Below, one piece after another: positions 17,791 through 30,415 of a stretch of DNA of 64,000 nt. The notes below the pieces were generated by a model that did not search any database, had not been told where the DNA came from, and saw nothing but the letters and a program-made list of their open reading frames with translations. Location: NCBI RefSeq assembly GCF_009906855.1, contig NZ_CP047650.1, forward strand, positions 1,984,001 through 2,048,000, written 5' to 3'. The DNA comes from Xylophilus rhododendri (GTDB lineage: Bacteria; Pseudomonadota; Gammaproteobacteria; Burkholderiales; Burkholderiaceae_C). The position numbers and the translations under genes were made by a program. Within the stretch, counting starts at the first letter, position 1; each line of letters starts with the position of its first letter.

Positions 17791-18222
17791 CTACACGTCC
17801 TGGTGTGTGGCACCCTGGAAGCCCTGTTCCTCGGCCATCCAGGCCAGCACCGGGAAGGCGCCGGGCAGCACCGGCGTGACGGTCAGCGGCAGACTCTGCC
17901 ACTGCATCTGCTGGCCTTCGCGCATCTCGAATGCGCCGGTCCACTCGCGGACACGGCACCAGTGCAGGCGCACCAGCGCATGCGGGTAGTCATGCTCGGT
18001 GACCTTCCAGACCTCGCACAGGCCGATGACGATGCCCAGCTCTTCTTCCAGCTCGCGGCGCAGGGCCTCTTCGACCGTCTCGCCGGCTTCGAGCTTGCCG
18101 CCGGGGAACTCCCAGTAACCGGCGTAGGGCTTGCCCTCGGGGCGGCTGGTCAGCAGCATCTCGTGCTCGCCGCGCAGGAGGATGCCGACCGCCACCTCGG
18201 TGTGCTTGCGGGCCTCAGCCAT
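17791..18222 (-). CDS. mutT: NUDIX hydrolase, MutT type (8-oxo-dGTP diphosphatase)
   Basis: 143 residues. The NUDIX box is complete: GGKLEAGETVEEALRRELEE. Upstream EVAVGILLRGEHEMLLTSRP and YAGYWEFPGG fit MutT, which removes oxidised dGTP. The start is ATG at 18222 (MAEARKHTEV); longer frames reach into the ATPase gene. It overlaps the end of that gene by 8 bp, so the two are coupled. Substrate preference is inferred from family. Confidence 0.9.
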   Translation of the reverse strand: MAEARKHTEVAVGILLRGEHEMLLTSRPEGKPYAGYWEFPGGKLEAGETVEEALRRELEEELGIVIGLCEVWKVTEHDYPHALVRLHWCRVREWTGAFEMREGQQMQWQSLPLTVTPVLPGAFPVLAWMAEEQGFQGATHQDV

Positions 18223-19087
18223 CGGCACGCCCGGCCCGGTCCCGGGCGAACTGCCAGGCCACCCGGCCGCTGCGCGAGCCGCGCTCCAGCGCCCAGACCA
18301 GCGCATCGGCGCGCGCTGCCGCGATCTGCTCTGCCGTCTGGCCGAAGGAGGACAGCCACTGGCCGCAGATGGTCAGGTATTCGTCCTGGGTGAAGGGATA
18401 GAAGCTCACCCACAGGCCGAAGCGCTCGGACAGGGAGATCTTCTCCTCGATCACCTCGCCCGGATGGATCTCGCCATCGGGCGTGTGGGTGTAGCTGAGG
18501 TTCTCGGCCATGTACTCCGGCAGCAGGTGGCGCCGGTTGCTGGTGGCGTAGACCAGCACATTGGCGGTGGAGGCCGCGACCGAACCGTCGAGGATGGACT
18601 TGAGCGCCTTGTAGGCCGGCTCGCCGTCCTCGAAGCTCAGGTCGTCGCAGTAGACGATGAATTTCTCGGGCCGCTCGGCCACCATCTCGACGATGTCGGG
18701 CAGGTCGATCAGGTCGGCCTTGTCCACCTCGATCATGCGCAGGCCCTGGGGCGCGAAGGTCTTCAGGCAGGCCTTGATCAGCGAGGACTTGCCGGTGCCG
18801 CGCGCACCCGTCAGCAGCACGTTGTTGGCCGGGCGGCCCTCGACGAACTGGCGGGTGTTGCGTTCGATCTTTTCCTTCTGCGGCTCGATCTCGCGCAGCT
18901 CGGACAAGGCCAGGCCGGAGATGTGCTTCACCGCATCCAGCCGCCCCACGCCGTTGCCGCGCCGGCGGTAGCGCCAGGCGATGGCCTGGCTCCAGTCGGG
19001 GGCCGAGAGCGGCTGCGGCAGCACGGCTTCGAGCCGTTCGAGCACCTGTTCGGCGCGGGTGATCAAGCGTTCGAAATGCTCGTTCAT
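18215..19087 (-). CDS. DUF815-type P-loop ATPase
   Basis: 290 residues. An AAA-type core has Walker A TGARGTGKSS, Walker B KFIVYCDDLSFE, sensor-like VYATSNRRHLLPEYM and an arginine-rich C-terminus. The fold and GRPANNVLLTGARGTGKSSL match the uncharacterised DUF815 family. It stands between argJ and mutT in the order secA-argJ-ATPase-mutT seen in many Burkholderiales. The cellular role is unknown. Confidence 0.88.
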   Translation of the reverse strand: MNEHFERLITRAEQVLERLEAVLPQPLSAPDWSQAIAWRYRRRGNGVGRLDAVKHISGLALSELREIEPQKEKIERNTRQFVEGRPANNVLLTGARGTGKSSLIKACLKTFAPQGLRMIEVDKADLIDLPDIVEMVAERPEKFIVYCDDLSFEDGEPAYKALKSILDGSVAASTANVLVYATSNRRHLLPEYMAENLSYTHTPDGEIHPGEVIEEKISLSERFGLWVSFYPFTQDEYLTICGQWLSSFGQTAEQIAAARADALVWALERGSRSGRVAWQFARDRAGRADG

Positions 19088-19091
19088 GCCT

Positions 19092-20321
19092 TCAGCTGCG
19101 GTAGTCGGCGTTGATCGAGACGTAGTCGTGGCTCAGGTCGCAGGTCCAGACGGTATCGCTGGCATCGCCACGGCCCAGGCCGACACGGACGGTGATCTCG
19201 CTCTGCTTCATCACACGCTGGCCGTCTTCCTCGCGGTAGTCGGGGTTGCGGCCGCCTTTGGTGGCGACATGCACGTCGTCCAGGAACAGTTCGATACCGG
19301 TCTGGTCCAGGTCGCCGATGCCGGCGTAGCCGACCGCCGCCAGGATGCGGCCCAGGTTCGGGTCGCTGGCGAAAAACGCCGTCTTGACCAGCGGCGAATG
19401 CGCGATCGCATAGGCGACCAGGCGGCATTCGGCGGCATCGCGGCCGCCTTCGACGGCGATGGTGATGAACTTGGTCGCGCCTTCGCCGTCGCGTACGATG
19501 GCCTGGGCCAGCAGGCGCGCCACGCCCAGCAGCGCCTGGTAGAGCGCCTGGCCTTCATCGCTGTCGATGGATTCGACGACGGCATTGCCGGCACGGCCGG
19601 TGGCGATCACCACGAAGGAGTCGTTGGTGGAAGTGTCGCCGTCGATGGTGACGCGGTTGAACGAGGCCTCGGCCAGCTGCGATGCCAGCTGCTGCAGCAC
19701 CGCGGGCGCGACGGCCGCGTCGGTGGCCAGAAAGCCCAGCATGGTCGCCATGTTGGGGCGGATCATGCCGGCGCCCTTGCTGATGCCGGTGACCGAGACG
19801 GTCTTGCCGCCGACCATGGCCTGGGCGCTGAAGGCCTTGGGCACGGTGTCGGTGGTCATGATGCCTTCGGCGGCGCGCGCCCAGTGGGCGGGCTGGGCAT
19901 CGGCGATTGCCGCGGGCAGGCCGGCCGCGATGCGGTCCACCGGCAGCGGCTCCATGATCACGCCGGTGGAGAACGGCAGCACCGCGTTCGCCGGCAGGCC
20001 GAGCAGGCCGGCCAGCGCTTCGCAGGTGGCGCGGGCACGCGCCAGGCCGTCGGCGCCGGTGCCGGCGTTGGCATTGCCGGTGTTGATCACCAGGGCCCGC
20101 ACCGGCTGGCCACCGGCCAGGTGTTCGCGGCAGACCTGCACCGGCGCGGCGCAGAAGCGGTTCTGGGTGAACACGCCGGCCACCTGGGTGCCTTCGTCGA
20201 GCAGGAAGACGCTCAGGTCCTTGCGATGGGCCTTGCGCACGCCGGCTTCGGTGATGCCGATACGCACGCCGGCGATGGGAAGCAGCGCCGCGGCGTCGGG
20301 CGCGGAAAGATTCACGGGCAT
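19092..20321 (-). CDS. argJ: Bifunctional ornithine acetyltransferase/N-acetylglutamate synthase
   Basis: 409 residues. ArgJ recycles the acetyl group between N-acetylornithine and glutamate in arginine synthesis. It is a self-cleaving enzyme: the motif NMATMLGF contains the Thr that becomes the N-terminal nucleophile of the beta chain. Also seen are NTGNANAGTG and DGDTSTNDS. It starts 19 bp after secA on the same strand and ends 4 bp before the ATPase gene. Confidence 0.96.
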   Translation of the reverse strand: MPVNLSAPDAAALLPIAGVRIGITEAGVRKAHRKDLSVFLLDEGTQVAGVFTQNRFCAAPVQVCREHLAGGQPVRALVINTGNANAGTGADGLARARATCEALAGLLGLPANAVLPFSTGVIMEPLPVDRIAAGLPAAIADAQPAHWARAAEGIMTTDTVPKAFSAQAMVGGKTVSVTGISKGAGMIRPNMATMLGFLATDAAVAPAVLQQLASQLAEASFNRVTIDGDTSTNDSFVVIATGRAGNAVVESIDSDEGQALYQALLGVARLLAQAIVRDGEGATKFITIAVEGGRDAAECRLVAYAIAHSPLVKTAFFASDPNLGRILAAVGYAGIGDLDQTGIELFLDDVHVATKGGRNPDYREEDGQRVMKQSEITVRVGLGRGDASDTVWTCDLSHDYVSINADYRS

Positions 20322-20340
20322 AAGGAGTCCTTGGCCCGGC

Positions 20341-23100
<2,760 letters not shown>

Positions 23101-23374
23101 GCGTGTGGAGCATTCCGCCGCGGGTGCGGCGGGGCTCGTCCATCCTCAGAGTGAAGGGTGCCCGACAGGAGCGACAGGCCCGTAAAAAGCGCCTCGGGAC
23201 ACGCGCGCGCCAGGCGCGGGCGGGTACCCGGTCAAACGGCAAATTCTAGCCGTGCGGCCGGGCGCTTGCGGATAATGGGGATGCCACCCTGGCCCGACAA
23301 GACCAGCGGCCCGTTTCCGGGCCCCTCGTCCCACTCCTGCTCCCGATACCGCTCCCGATCCCGCGCCCGACTCC

Positions 23375-23680
23375 ATGTACCGCCGCCACCAAGCCGTCAC
23401 GCTGCAGAAAGCCGCGTCCGAATCGCCCGGACTGCACCGGCTGGTGGCGCTGGCGCGCGAGTCCGGCGAGCGGCTGCGCCGCTGCGAATCGCTGATCCCG
23501 CCGATGCTGCGCGCGCGCATCCAGGCCGGGCCGGTGGAGGGTTCCGAATGGTGCCTGCTGGCGGAGAACAACGCGGTGGCCGCCAAGCTGCGCCAGCTGC
23601 TGCCGGCGCTGGCGGCGCATCTGCGCAGCCATGGCAGCGATGTGCAGTCGATCCGGGTCAAGGTGGTCAAGCTGCGCTGA
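23375..23680 (+). CDS. DciA-like (DUF721) protein
   Basis: 101 residues. It resembles the DUF721/DciA family, whose members load the replicative helicase in many bacteria without DnaC. Seen: LARESGERLRRCESLIPPMLRARIQAG and the C-terminal VQSIRVKV strand, here quoted in two parts: LARESGERLRRCESLIPP, MLRARIQAG. It is short but complete and divergent from secA, the common place for this gene in Burkholderiales. It converges with pilY1, 21 bp between stops. Confidence 0.78.
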   Translation: MYRRHQAVTLQKAASESPGLHRLVALARESGERLRRCESLIPPMLRARIQAGPVEGSEWCLLAENNAVAAKLRQLLPALAAHLRSHGSDVQSIRVKVVKLR

Positions 23681-23701
23681 AAGCCGGCGCTCACAGTCGG
23701 G

Positions 23702-26700
23702 TCACTGGCTGTCGGTGAGCCGGCGCCAGGAGATGCGGCGGGTGCCGGTGCTCGATCCGGCGACCGGCACCGGCGTGGTGGCCACGCTGCCGTCCGAGGA
23801 CTTGATCACCGCGATCACCGAGCCGGTGGTGGTGCGCGCCAGCACCACGCCGCTGGCCAGGCTGGTCGAGGACAGCAGCGTGCCCGAATTGGTCGCCCCC
23901 GCCACGGCCAAGCCGGTGCTGTAGTTGACGTAGTTCTTGTAGCTGCTGCCGCCGACGCTGCAGGCGCCGGCCGTGCTGGGCGCGTTGGAGACGAAGAACA
24001 GGGTGCTGAGCTGCAGGATCGGGTCCACGTCCATGCGCTCGCCGGTGGTGGGCATGTCGATGTACCAGCCGTTCATGGTGGCCAGGCTCCAGGAATAACT
24101 CACCGAACTGGAGGAGGTGCGGGTGCCGCTGGCGTCGGTGAGGATCTGCCGCACGAAGCAGCCGGACGAGGTGGCCGCGGCGGCGCAGGTGTTGGCGCGC
24201 GGGCTGCCGTAGAGGCTGCCGGTGGCGGTCGCCAGCGTGTCCTTGATGGCGTACATGGTCTGCGACTGGGTGGTGCTGATGTCCGACACCCCCAGATAGG
24301 CGCCGGTGCCCTGGTAGACCATGCGCACATTGCTGGCCAGGCCCAGCTCGGGTGTGGAGGTGATCGGCTGGCGGTTGCCCGAGGCGTCGGCCAGCGTGGC
24401 CAGCAGCTGCACGGTGGCGGTGCCGCCGCTGGCGGTGAGCGCGCTGATGTCGAAGCGCCAGAGGTTGCCGTAGAGGTCGCCGCCGTAGACCTGGGTGCCG
24501 GTGGCGTTCTGCTCGGTGTCGGTCCACACGCCGATCTTGGCCAGGCCGCTCGGGCAGGGCGCCGTGCTGCAGCCGGTGACGGTGCCGCCGGTGGCGGTGG
24601 TGCCCACTCCCGTGTCGATCTTCTTGATGACCGCGCCGGTGCGTGCGTTGAGCACCCACAGGATGCCGTGGCCGCTGCCGGGCGAGACGTTGTTGTAGCC
24701 CGATGTCACCAGCACCACCCAGGTGCCGTCGCCCAGCTTGGTGACCACCGGCTGGCCGTAGGTGTAGCCCAGGTCCTGATCGACGATGTAGGGCGAGGAT
24801 TTGGTGGTGTCGGCGGTGAACTCCCACAGCAGCGTGGGCGACGAAGGCGTGGTCACGTCGAGCGCGTAATAGCCGCGTCCGCCGCTGCCCAGGCCGCCGA
24901 CCAGGATGGTGCGCCAGGCGCTGCTGGCGTAGATGTCGGCCTGCACCAGGGGGCCGTCCACGAAGGGCTGGTGGGTGGCGGCGTAGTTCTTGTCCGCCAG
25001 CTTGTAGAGCGAGGGCAGCAGCATCGAGGGGATGTAGGCCCAGGCCTCGGCGCCGTTGTCGGAATTGAAGGCATGCAGCATGCCGTCGTTGGCGCCCACG
25101 TAGACCATGCCCTGGCGCGCGGACTGGGCCGACTTGAAGGCGGTGTAGCCGCTGTCGGAATAGTTGTAGCTCGGCGCCTGCACGTACACCGGCTGCGAGT
25201 TGACGATGTCGCCCAGCACATGGGTGCGGGGGAAGTAATAGCTGGTGTTCGAGCTGCCCTCGTTGCTGCGGTCCCCGCGCAGGTAGTTGACCAGGTTGAT
25301 GCCGCCCGCGCCGGTGGTGGTGCCGGCGGTGCTGCTGTCGACCTGCGCGGTTGGGATCAGGCAGTTGCTGGCCGAGCTGCAGATCTGCGAGAGGCCGCCG
25401 ATGGCCGCCATCTGGAAGTAGCCCTTGACCGTGCTCGACAGCGAGGACCACTGGAAGGGCAGCAAGGCGGTGCTGGTGGCCGGGTCGTAGGTGTAGATGG
25501 TGCGCGAGGCGAAGCCCAGCCTGTCCAGCAGCGGCGTGGTGGTGAGCGCGCCGGTGGCGTCCACGCAGTCGCCGCCCGCGCCGGACTCCGCCCAGCTCGC
25601 CGAGCTGCTCGGCTGGCCGGTGGTGCCGTCGATGCTGTAGCGGATCAGGTCGCCGAACCACTTGGCCGAGCAGAACACGGTGGAGAAGACATAGTTGCCG
25701 CTGCCAGAAACCAGGTTGGGCGTGTAGAGCGTGGGCGATGCCGAGCTGGCCGCCGTCGCCACCACCGCGTTGAGGAAGTTGCTCAGGCCCGCCTTCAGGT
25801 CCGACGAATTGGTCGCGCTGTAGTAGGTGCCGCGGCCGTTCACGGCGGCATGCCAGAGGTCGTCGATGGTGGTCTGGCTGTTGTTGACCGGCACCGGCCA
25901 GTTGCAGTTGCCCGAGCTCTGCCAGCTGCAGACGCCGCTGGCCAGGGTGCTGCTGCTGGTGGCGGTGACGTTGGCCACGTTGTAGTAGTCGCCGCTGCTG
26001 GCGGTGGCGTAGCCGCTCAGGTACTGCATGTAGCCCGAGGCACCCAGGCCGATGGTGTAGGTGTTCATGCGCTGCTGCTTGTTGGAGTAGCTGTTGCTGG
26101 AGACATCCACGCCGCTGGCGTTGGTGACGTTGCCCAGGGTGGAGGAGCGCAGGTCGGTGGCGTAGAAGTACTCGGCCACGTCGGCCAGGGTGTTGGGGGT
26201 GGCGTTGCCGTCGAGATAGGGGCGGGTTTCGCCGCCGTCCTGGTCGCCGATGGCGGTGGCGCCGTCGATCTGCACCGGGTTGGCGCTTTCGTTCCAGTAG
26301 CCGTCGGTCGCCAGCATGGTGTAGTTGCGCTGGCAGGCGTACTGGATCGGGTCGACGGCGCTCTGCGAATTGATGCTCGTGAGTTTGCCGGCGTAGTAGC
26401 GGCCGGCGGTGGACAGCGACCGGCGCAGCGGCGTGCTGTTGCTGGGCAGGGCGCGGAACAGCTTGGCGTACCAGGCCGCCTTCTGCCCGCTGCTGCCGGT
26501 GGTGATGTCGGAGATGTTGAGGAAGTCGTTGCCGTTGTTGTTGTTGATGGTCATGAAGCCCAGCCGGTAGCTGGTGCCCAGCACATTGAAGGACTGGGAG
26601 ATGGCCGTCTTGGTGGCCTGCATGCGGGTCTGGTAGTAGGCATACCAGTTGGCGTAGTTGGTGATCTCCTCCGCATAGGTGCAGGTGGTCCCGGCGCAGT

Positions 26701-27433
26701 CGGTGCGGCTGGAGGCCTTGGCCGAAGTGCCGGGGTAGACGTAGCTGTTCTGCAGGATGTTGATCGTCGTGAGTACCTGGCTGCCCGGCACGGTGCCGAG
26801 CAGCGCGCCGGGATAACGCGGGTTCAGGTAGGTGCTGCCGCCGGCGGGCGCGGTCTCGATGCGGGTGGCCTGGCAGTTGGTCAGCAGCACCGAGCTGCAC
26901 CAGCGCAGGTAGGCCGGATAGGGATAGGCGGTGCTGGGCGCGCTCTGCGTGACGCAGGTGCGCAGATTGGGCGAGTTGCAGTATTCGCCGGCGATGAAGG
27001 TGTAGTAGGAGACCCCGGTGGTCAGGATGCCGGTCAGGGTGGACTGCACGCCGAAGCCGTCCATCGGCACCCGCAGCCAGGACGTGGTGTTGGCCGAAGT
27101 CATGCTGGGATAGCTGCTGCCGTCGTACTTCAGGGGCGGCGTGTAGGTGACCGCCGGATCGTAGGCCTGGCCGTTGAAGCGGCTGTTGAGGAACAGGCCG
27201 GTGAGCGAGGGATACAGGGGCACCCAGTCGGGCAGGTAGTTGTAGTCCATGCTGCCCGAGTCGTCGAGCACGAAGAAGATGTTGGGCTTGACCAGGGTGG
27301 CGGTGGAGGTCTCCAGCGGCGCGTTCGCCAGGTCGGTCACCGCGGCCTGGGCGGCGCCCGCCAGCAGGCCCGCCGCCAGGAGCCAGCCGGCGGCCGCGCG
27401 GACGGATCGGATCAGGAAGCTGTGCAGGTTCAT
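23702..27433 (-). CDS. pilY1: Type IV pilus tip/adhesin protein PilY1
   Basis: 1243 residues. A signal peptide (about 1-34) is followed by a von Willebrand-like region with the MIDAS start FVLDDSGSMDYNYLP. The C-terminal part (about 700-1200) is a PQQ-like beta-propeller, with AWAYIPSMLLPSLYKLAD and VYGGDLYGNLWRFDIS. PilY1 primes pilus assembly and mediates adhesion or surface sensing. The start is ATG at 27433, overlapping the pilX stop (ATGA). It is the last gene of the minor-pilin operon. Serine/threonine/glycine-rich composition of the middle part fits an exported protein. Confidence 0.93.
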   Translation of the reverse strand: MNLHSFLIRSVRAAAGWLLAAGLLAGAAQAAVTDLANAPLETSTATLVKPNIFFVLDDSGSMDYNYLPDWVPLYPSLTGLFLNSRFNGQAYDPAVTYTPPLKYDGSSYPSMTSANTTSWLRVPMDGFGVQSTLTGILTTGVSYYTFIAGEYCNSPNLRTCVTQSAPSTAYPYPAYLRWCSSVLLTNCQATRIETAPAGGSTYLNPRYPGALLGTVPGSQVLTTINILQNSYVYPGTSAKASSRTDCAGTTCTYAEEITNYANWYAYYQTRMQATKTAISQSFNVLGTSYRLGFMTINNNNGNDFLNISDITTGSSGQKAAWYAKLFRALPSNSTPLRRSLSTAGRYYAGKLTSINSQSAVDPIQYACQRNYTMLATDGYWNESANPVQIDGATAIGDQDGGETRPYLDGNATPNTLADVAEYFYATDLRSSTLGNVTNASGVDVSSNSYSNKQQRMNTYTIGLGASGYMQYLSGYATASSGDYYNVANVTATSSSTLASGVCSWQSSGNCNWPVPVNNSQTTIDDLWHAAVNGRGTYYSATNSSDLKAGLSNFLNAVVATAASSASPTLYTPNLVSGSGNYVFSTVFCSAKWFGDLIRYSIDGTTGQPSSSASWAESGAGGDCVDATGALTTTPLLDRLGFASRTIYTYDPATSTALLPFQWSSLSSTVKGYFQMAAIGGLSQICSSASNCLIPTAQVDSSTAGTTTGAGGINLVNYLRGDRSNEGSSNTSYYFPRTHVLGDIVNSQPVYVQAPSYNYSDSGYTAFKSAQSARQGMVYVGANDGMLHAFNSDNGAEAWAYIPSMLLPSLYKLADKNYAATHQPFVDGPLVQADIYASSAWRTILVGGLGSGGRGYYALDVTTPSSPTLLWEFTADTTKSSPYIVDQDLGYTYGQPVVTKLGDGTWVVLVTSGYNNVSPGSGHGILWVLNARTGAVIKKIDTGVGTTATGGTVTGCSTAPCPSGLAKIGVWTDTEQNATGTQVYGGDLYGNLWRFDISALTASGGTATVQLLATLADASGNRQPITSTPELGLASNVRMVYQGTGAYLGVSDISTTQSQTMYAIKDTLATATGSLYGSPRANTCAAAATSSGCFVRQILTDASGTRTSSSSVSYSWSLATMNGWYIDMPTTGERMDVDPILQLSTLFFVSNAPSTAGACSVGGSSYKNYVNYSTGLAVAGATNSGTLLSSTSLASGVVLARTTTGSVIAVIKSSDGSVATTPVPVAGSSTGTRRISWRRLTDSQ

Positions 27434-28050
27434 AGGGCCACCATTGCCTGGATGTAGCTGGTCGTGCCGCGCGGGCCGGACACCTGGACGGTGATGCGGT
27501 AGTAGGTCGAACTGGTGCAGCTGATGTTGCCGGCGCCGGCATTGCTGTTCTGGCGCTTGCTGTTGCCGCAATAGGCCGAGGACGGCGCGCTGGAGCAGCC
27601 CAGGCTGACGCTGGCGTCTCCCTGCTGGCCGCACATGCGCTGGATCAGGTAGGAGGCCGTGTTGCCGGCGGCGTCGGCGGACAGCACCTGCGGCGTGGCA
27701 TTGGAGGTGCCGACCAGGATGCCCCACACGGTGGCCCAGCTCTGGGTGGACGTCGGATCGAGCCGGGTCGAGACATAACCCTTGGCCGGCTGGTCGCAGG
27801 ACAGCACGGTGGTGCCGCCGCCGGTCGGACAGCTGGCCGCCACACCGGTGTTGTTCTCCAGCCAGGCGATGGCGGCTTCGGTGCCCGCGTCGGCCCCGGT
27901 CACCGCCGCCTGTTCGAAAGCCAGGTTGCCGCTGACCAGCGTGGCCGTCGAGACGGTGCGCATCAGGCTGACCGCGGCCAGCGCCATGATCACCAGGGCC
28001 ACCAGCGCGACGATGAGCGAGAAGCCCTGTTGCGGGTGGCGCGGCATCAT
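27430..28050 (-). CDS. pilX: Minor pilin assembly protein PilX
   Basis: 206 residues. A short leader is followed by a class III signal: QQGFSLIVALVALVIMALAAVSLM, quoted as QQGFSLIVALVAL and VIMALAAVSLMR. The globular part has six cysteines. PilX helps build the priming complex with PilV, PilW, FimT and PilY1. The family's Glu5 after the cleavage site is replaced (SLIVAL), as is usual in PilX. It begins 1 bp after pilW. Confidence 0.9.
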   Translation of the reverse strand: MMPRHPQQGFSLIVALVALVIMALAAVSLMRTVSTATLVSGNLAFEQAAVTGADAGTEAAIAWLENNTGVAASCPTGGGTTVLSCDQPAKGYVSTRLDPTSTQSWATVWGILVGTSNATPQVLSADAAGNTASYLIQRMCGQQGDASVSLGCSSAPSSAYCGNSKRQNSNAGAGNISCTSSTYYRITVQVSGPRGTTSYIQAMVAL

Positions 28051-28051
28051 G

Positions 28052-29245
28052 TCAGCAGCCTCCCGATCCGCCCTGGTAGGCCGGCTGGCTGCCCTGCCAG
28101 ATGGCGTTGCGCAGCGGGATGGTGGTCTGGCTGACGACGTAGCGGTAGCGGTCCCAGTCGGCGATGCCGCTGCTCAGCGTGATGGGCACGGCGGTCGGAT
28201 TGAGCGTGCCGGTCGATGAACCATCCCAGACCGGCAGCGGCAGCACGGACTTGGCGGTCGATGCATTCGAGGTTCCGGTGTAGCTCAGCGTCTTGTCGTA
28301 CTGCTGCCCGCGCCCCACCACCGCCGCGCGGATGCCCACCACCCGCGCCCACTGGCAATACAGCGGAATGGTCACCGCCGCGACGCTGCCCGGCGTGGCC
28401 TGGTCGTAGGTGTCGACGATGCCGTCCATGGTCGAGGTGCTGCCGCTGATGCCCGAGGTGTCGCGTGCGTACTGCGCCCGCAGCGAGGCGATGTTGTTGG
28501 CCACCGGCACCCACACCGAGGGGGTGACGGTGGAGGTGTAGGTGCTCGATCCGCAGTTGTAGGCCAGGTAGTCGCAGACGGTCAGGTCGCCGTTGCGCAC
28601 CGCATAGGCCCGCACCGTGGGCGTGCCGCCCAGGTTGTAGACGATGCTGCCGCTGGGCAGGCCCGAACTGCCGTTGCTGACGGTGAGGACGGAGCCCGAG
28701 ACGCCGCCGACCGTGGCCAGCTGCAGCGCGCAGGTGGCGGCGCGTGTGGCCGGCGCCACCACCACCCGGTCGTTGGCGATGAAGGAGGCCGGTGTGGTGA
28801 CCACATAGGCGGTGGAGGCGGTGGCCGAGGTCACCGCATCGCCCTCGGACGGGCTGCCCGAGTTGCCGGAGACGACCAGCAGCGTGTCGGTATTGGCATC
28901 GCCCGCCGGCACCAGCGAGGTGGCCGGGTTGATGGTCACCGGCGCCAGCGGCAGCGTGACCGAGGCGCCGTCCGACGAGGTCGTATAGCTGACGCTGCAG
29001 CCGGAGATGTTGAAGGACTGCAGGCCGAGGCCGGCATGCTCCACATCCAGCGTCATCGCCCGCACCGCCGCCAGGCCGTTGAGCTGCGCGTCGCCGCCGG
29101 CCACCGCGATGCGCCGGCTGGTGGCCGTGTTGCCGAGCACCTGCAGGATCACCAGCACGCTGAACATGCCGATGATCACGGCGATCATCAGCTCCAGCAG
29201 GCTGAAGCCGCGCTGGCCGCGGGCAGGACGAGAACGCGGCTTCAT
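28052..29245 (-). CDS. pilW: Minor pilin PilW
   Basis: 397 residues. The prepilin signal is GQRGFSLLELMIAVIIGMF, with cleavage after Gly and Glu at mature position 5. The large globular domain is Ser/Thr/Val-rich. ATG at 29245 overlaps the pilV stop (ATGA), which fixes the start; a longer frame upstream is only the shadow of pilV. It belongs to the pilus tip complex. Confidence 0.92.
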   Translation of the reverse strand: MKPRSRPARGQRGFSLLELMIAVIIGMFSVLVILQVLGNTATSRRIAVAGGDAQLNGLAAVRAMTLDVEHAGLGLQSFNISGCSVSYTTSSDGASVTLPLAPVTINPATSLVPAGDANTDTLLVVSGNSGSPSEGDAVTSATASTAYVVTTPASFIANDRVVVAPATRAATCALQLATVGGVSGSVLTVSNGSSGLPSGSIVYNLGGTPTVRAYAVRNGDLTVCDYLAYNCGSSTYTSTVTPSVWVPVANNIASLRAQYARDTSGISGSTSTMDGIVDTYDQATPGSVAAVTIPLYCQWARVVGIRAAVVGRGQQYDKTLSYTGTSNASTAKSVLPLPVWDGSSTGTLNPTAVPITLSSGIADWDRYRYVVSQTTIPLRNAIWQGSQPAYQGGSGGC

Positions 29246-29742
29246 TTGATCTGCGCCGTTTCGATGTATTTGTGCGCCTGCGTCTCGCCCGGCGCCTGCC
29301 AGAAGACGGTGACGATGACATTGCTGCTGGCCACCGGGCTGCTGCCGCCGCCGGCCACCGGCGAGACCCTGACGGTGGGCAGGTTCGTGTTCGTGCTCAC
29401 GTTCACTCCGGGCAGGCCGGAGCCGGCCACCGCCGCCAGCCAGGGAGCGAAACCCGGGACGGTCTGCGAACTGGTGTTGTCGAAGTTGGCCGCCAGCGTG
29501 GCCGGCGTGCGGTCGCTCATCCACATGCGCGAGATGAGGTTCTTGGCCAGCAGCGAAGCAGTGGAGCGCGAGGCGGCCGCGCTCGTCTCCTGCACCGCGG
29601 CCGACTGCAGCCGGGCGATGCCGAGCACGCCGGTGGAAAAGATCAGCAGGGCGATGACCGCCTCGATGAGCGAGAAACCCCGCTGGCGCGCGCCGCGCGG
29701 ATGAACACGTGTCCCAAATGGAAGGCGGCGGCGGGGCTGCAT
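29242..29742 (-). CDS. pilV: Minor pilin PilV
   Basis: 166 residues. Prepilin signal ARQRGFSLIEAVIALLIFSTG with Glu5 (quoted as RQRGFSLIEAVIALLIF). It includes GVLGIARLQSAAVQ, typical of PilV. The start is ATG at 29742, 19 bp after fimT; an upstream frame extension overlaps fimT and is not likely to be used. It is translationally coupled to pilW. Confidence 0.92.
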   Translation of the reverse strand: MQPRRRLPFGTRVHPRGARQRGFSLIEAVIALLIFSTGVLGIARLQSAAVQETSAAASRSTASLLAKNLISRMWMSDRTPATLAANFDNTSSQTVPGFAPWLAAVAGSGLPGVNVSTNTNLPTVRVSPVAGGGSSPVASSNVIVTVFWQAPGETQAHKYIETAQIK

Positions 29743-29761
29743 GGTCGTCACGCTCCTGGTG

Positions 29762-30415
29762 TCAGCAGCGGGTGGGATCGGTGGCGCTGGTCTGGGCGGG
29801 GTCGCACATGCGGACCTCGCCGGCGGGGTAGACCACCAGGCGCAGGCAGCGGACCGTGCCGCTGCTGACGACGCAGGCCGAGCCCGGGAACTGGATGTCG
29901 ATCTGCGTCTTGGGCACCGGCGCCGCCACCGTCGGATTGAGGGTGGGCGAGAGCCGCCCGCTGGCATCGAAGGCCACCACGGCGGTCGCGGGCAAGGCGG
30001 CGATGCTCACCTTGCTGCTGGCCGCCGTCATCGGTCCCTTCTGGATGATGTTGGGCCCCGTGCCGCTGCCGGCCAGCGCGCCGCAGGCGCCCGCGGGCGA
30101 GACCGCCGAACCGATATTGACCACCCAGTACGGCCCCGAGGCCGACAGGGCGCAGCTGTTATCGAGCGTGGACACCAGCTGCATGCGCACCCGGGTGTTG
30201 CGCTTGAGGGCTTCGGAGCGGGCCAGCTGCAGGCCCTCGCGCAGGGTCTCGGCCGTGCTGCGCACCTGGTTGTTGCGCATCCAGTCGGAGAAGGACGGCA
30301 GGGCCAGGCCCAGCAGCACCGCCAGCATGCTGATGCCGACCAGCAGTTCGATCAGGCTGAAACCGCCTGGCGGGCCCGCCGCGCCCGGCCGACCGTGGAG
30401 ACGGTCGGGGCCCAT
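29762..30415 (-). CDS. fimT: Minor pilin FimT (GspH family)
   Basis: 217 residues. Prepilin signal PPGGFSLIELLVGISMLAVL with Glu5, followed by WMRNNQVRSTAETLREGLQ and LARSEALKRNTRV, the GspH/FimT signature. FimT proteins have been linked to DNA binding in natural transformation in some bacteria; that role is not shown here. The ATG at 30415 overlaps the pilE stop by one base (TGATG). Confidence 0.92.
   Translation of the reverse strand: MGPDRLHGRPGAAGPPGGFSLIELLVGISMLAVLLGLALPSFSDWMRNNQVRSTAETLREGLQLARSEALKRNTRVRMQLVSTLDNSCALSASGPYWVVNIGSAVSPAGACGALAGSGTGPNIIQKGPMTAASSKVSIAALPATAVVAFDASGRLSPTLNPTVAAPVPKTQIDIQFPGSACVVSSGTVRCLRLVVYPAGEVRMCDPAQTSATDPTRC

Noticed and set aside
23101..23374. secM-like arrest peptide upstream of secA
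   Set aside because: No open frame with an export signal and arrest-like end was seen; the neighbour is a divergent dciA.
23691..27542. Long open frames in a second minus frame and on the plus strand over pilY1
   Set aside because: Only the 23702-27433 frame shows a signal peptide, the DxSxS motif and beta-propeller sequence. The others are Arg/Gln/His-rich shadows.
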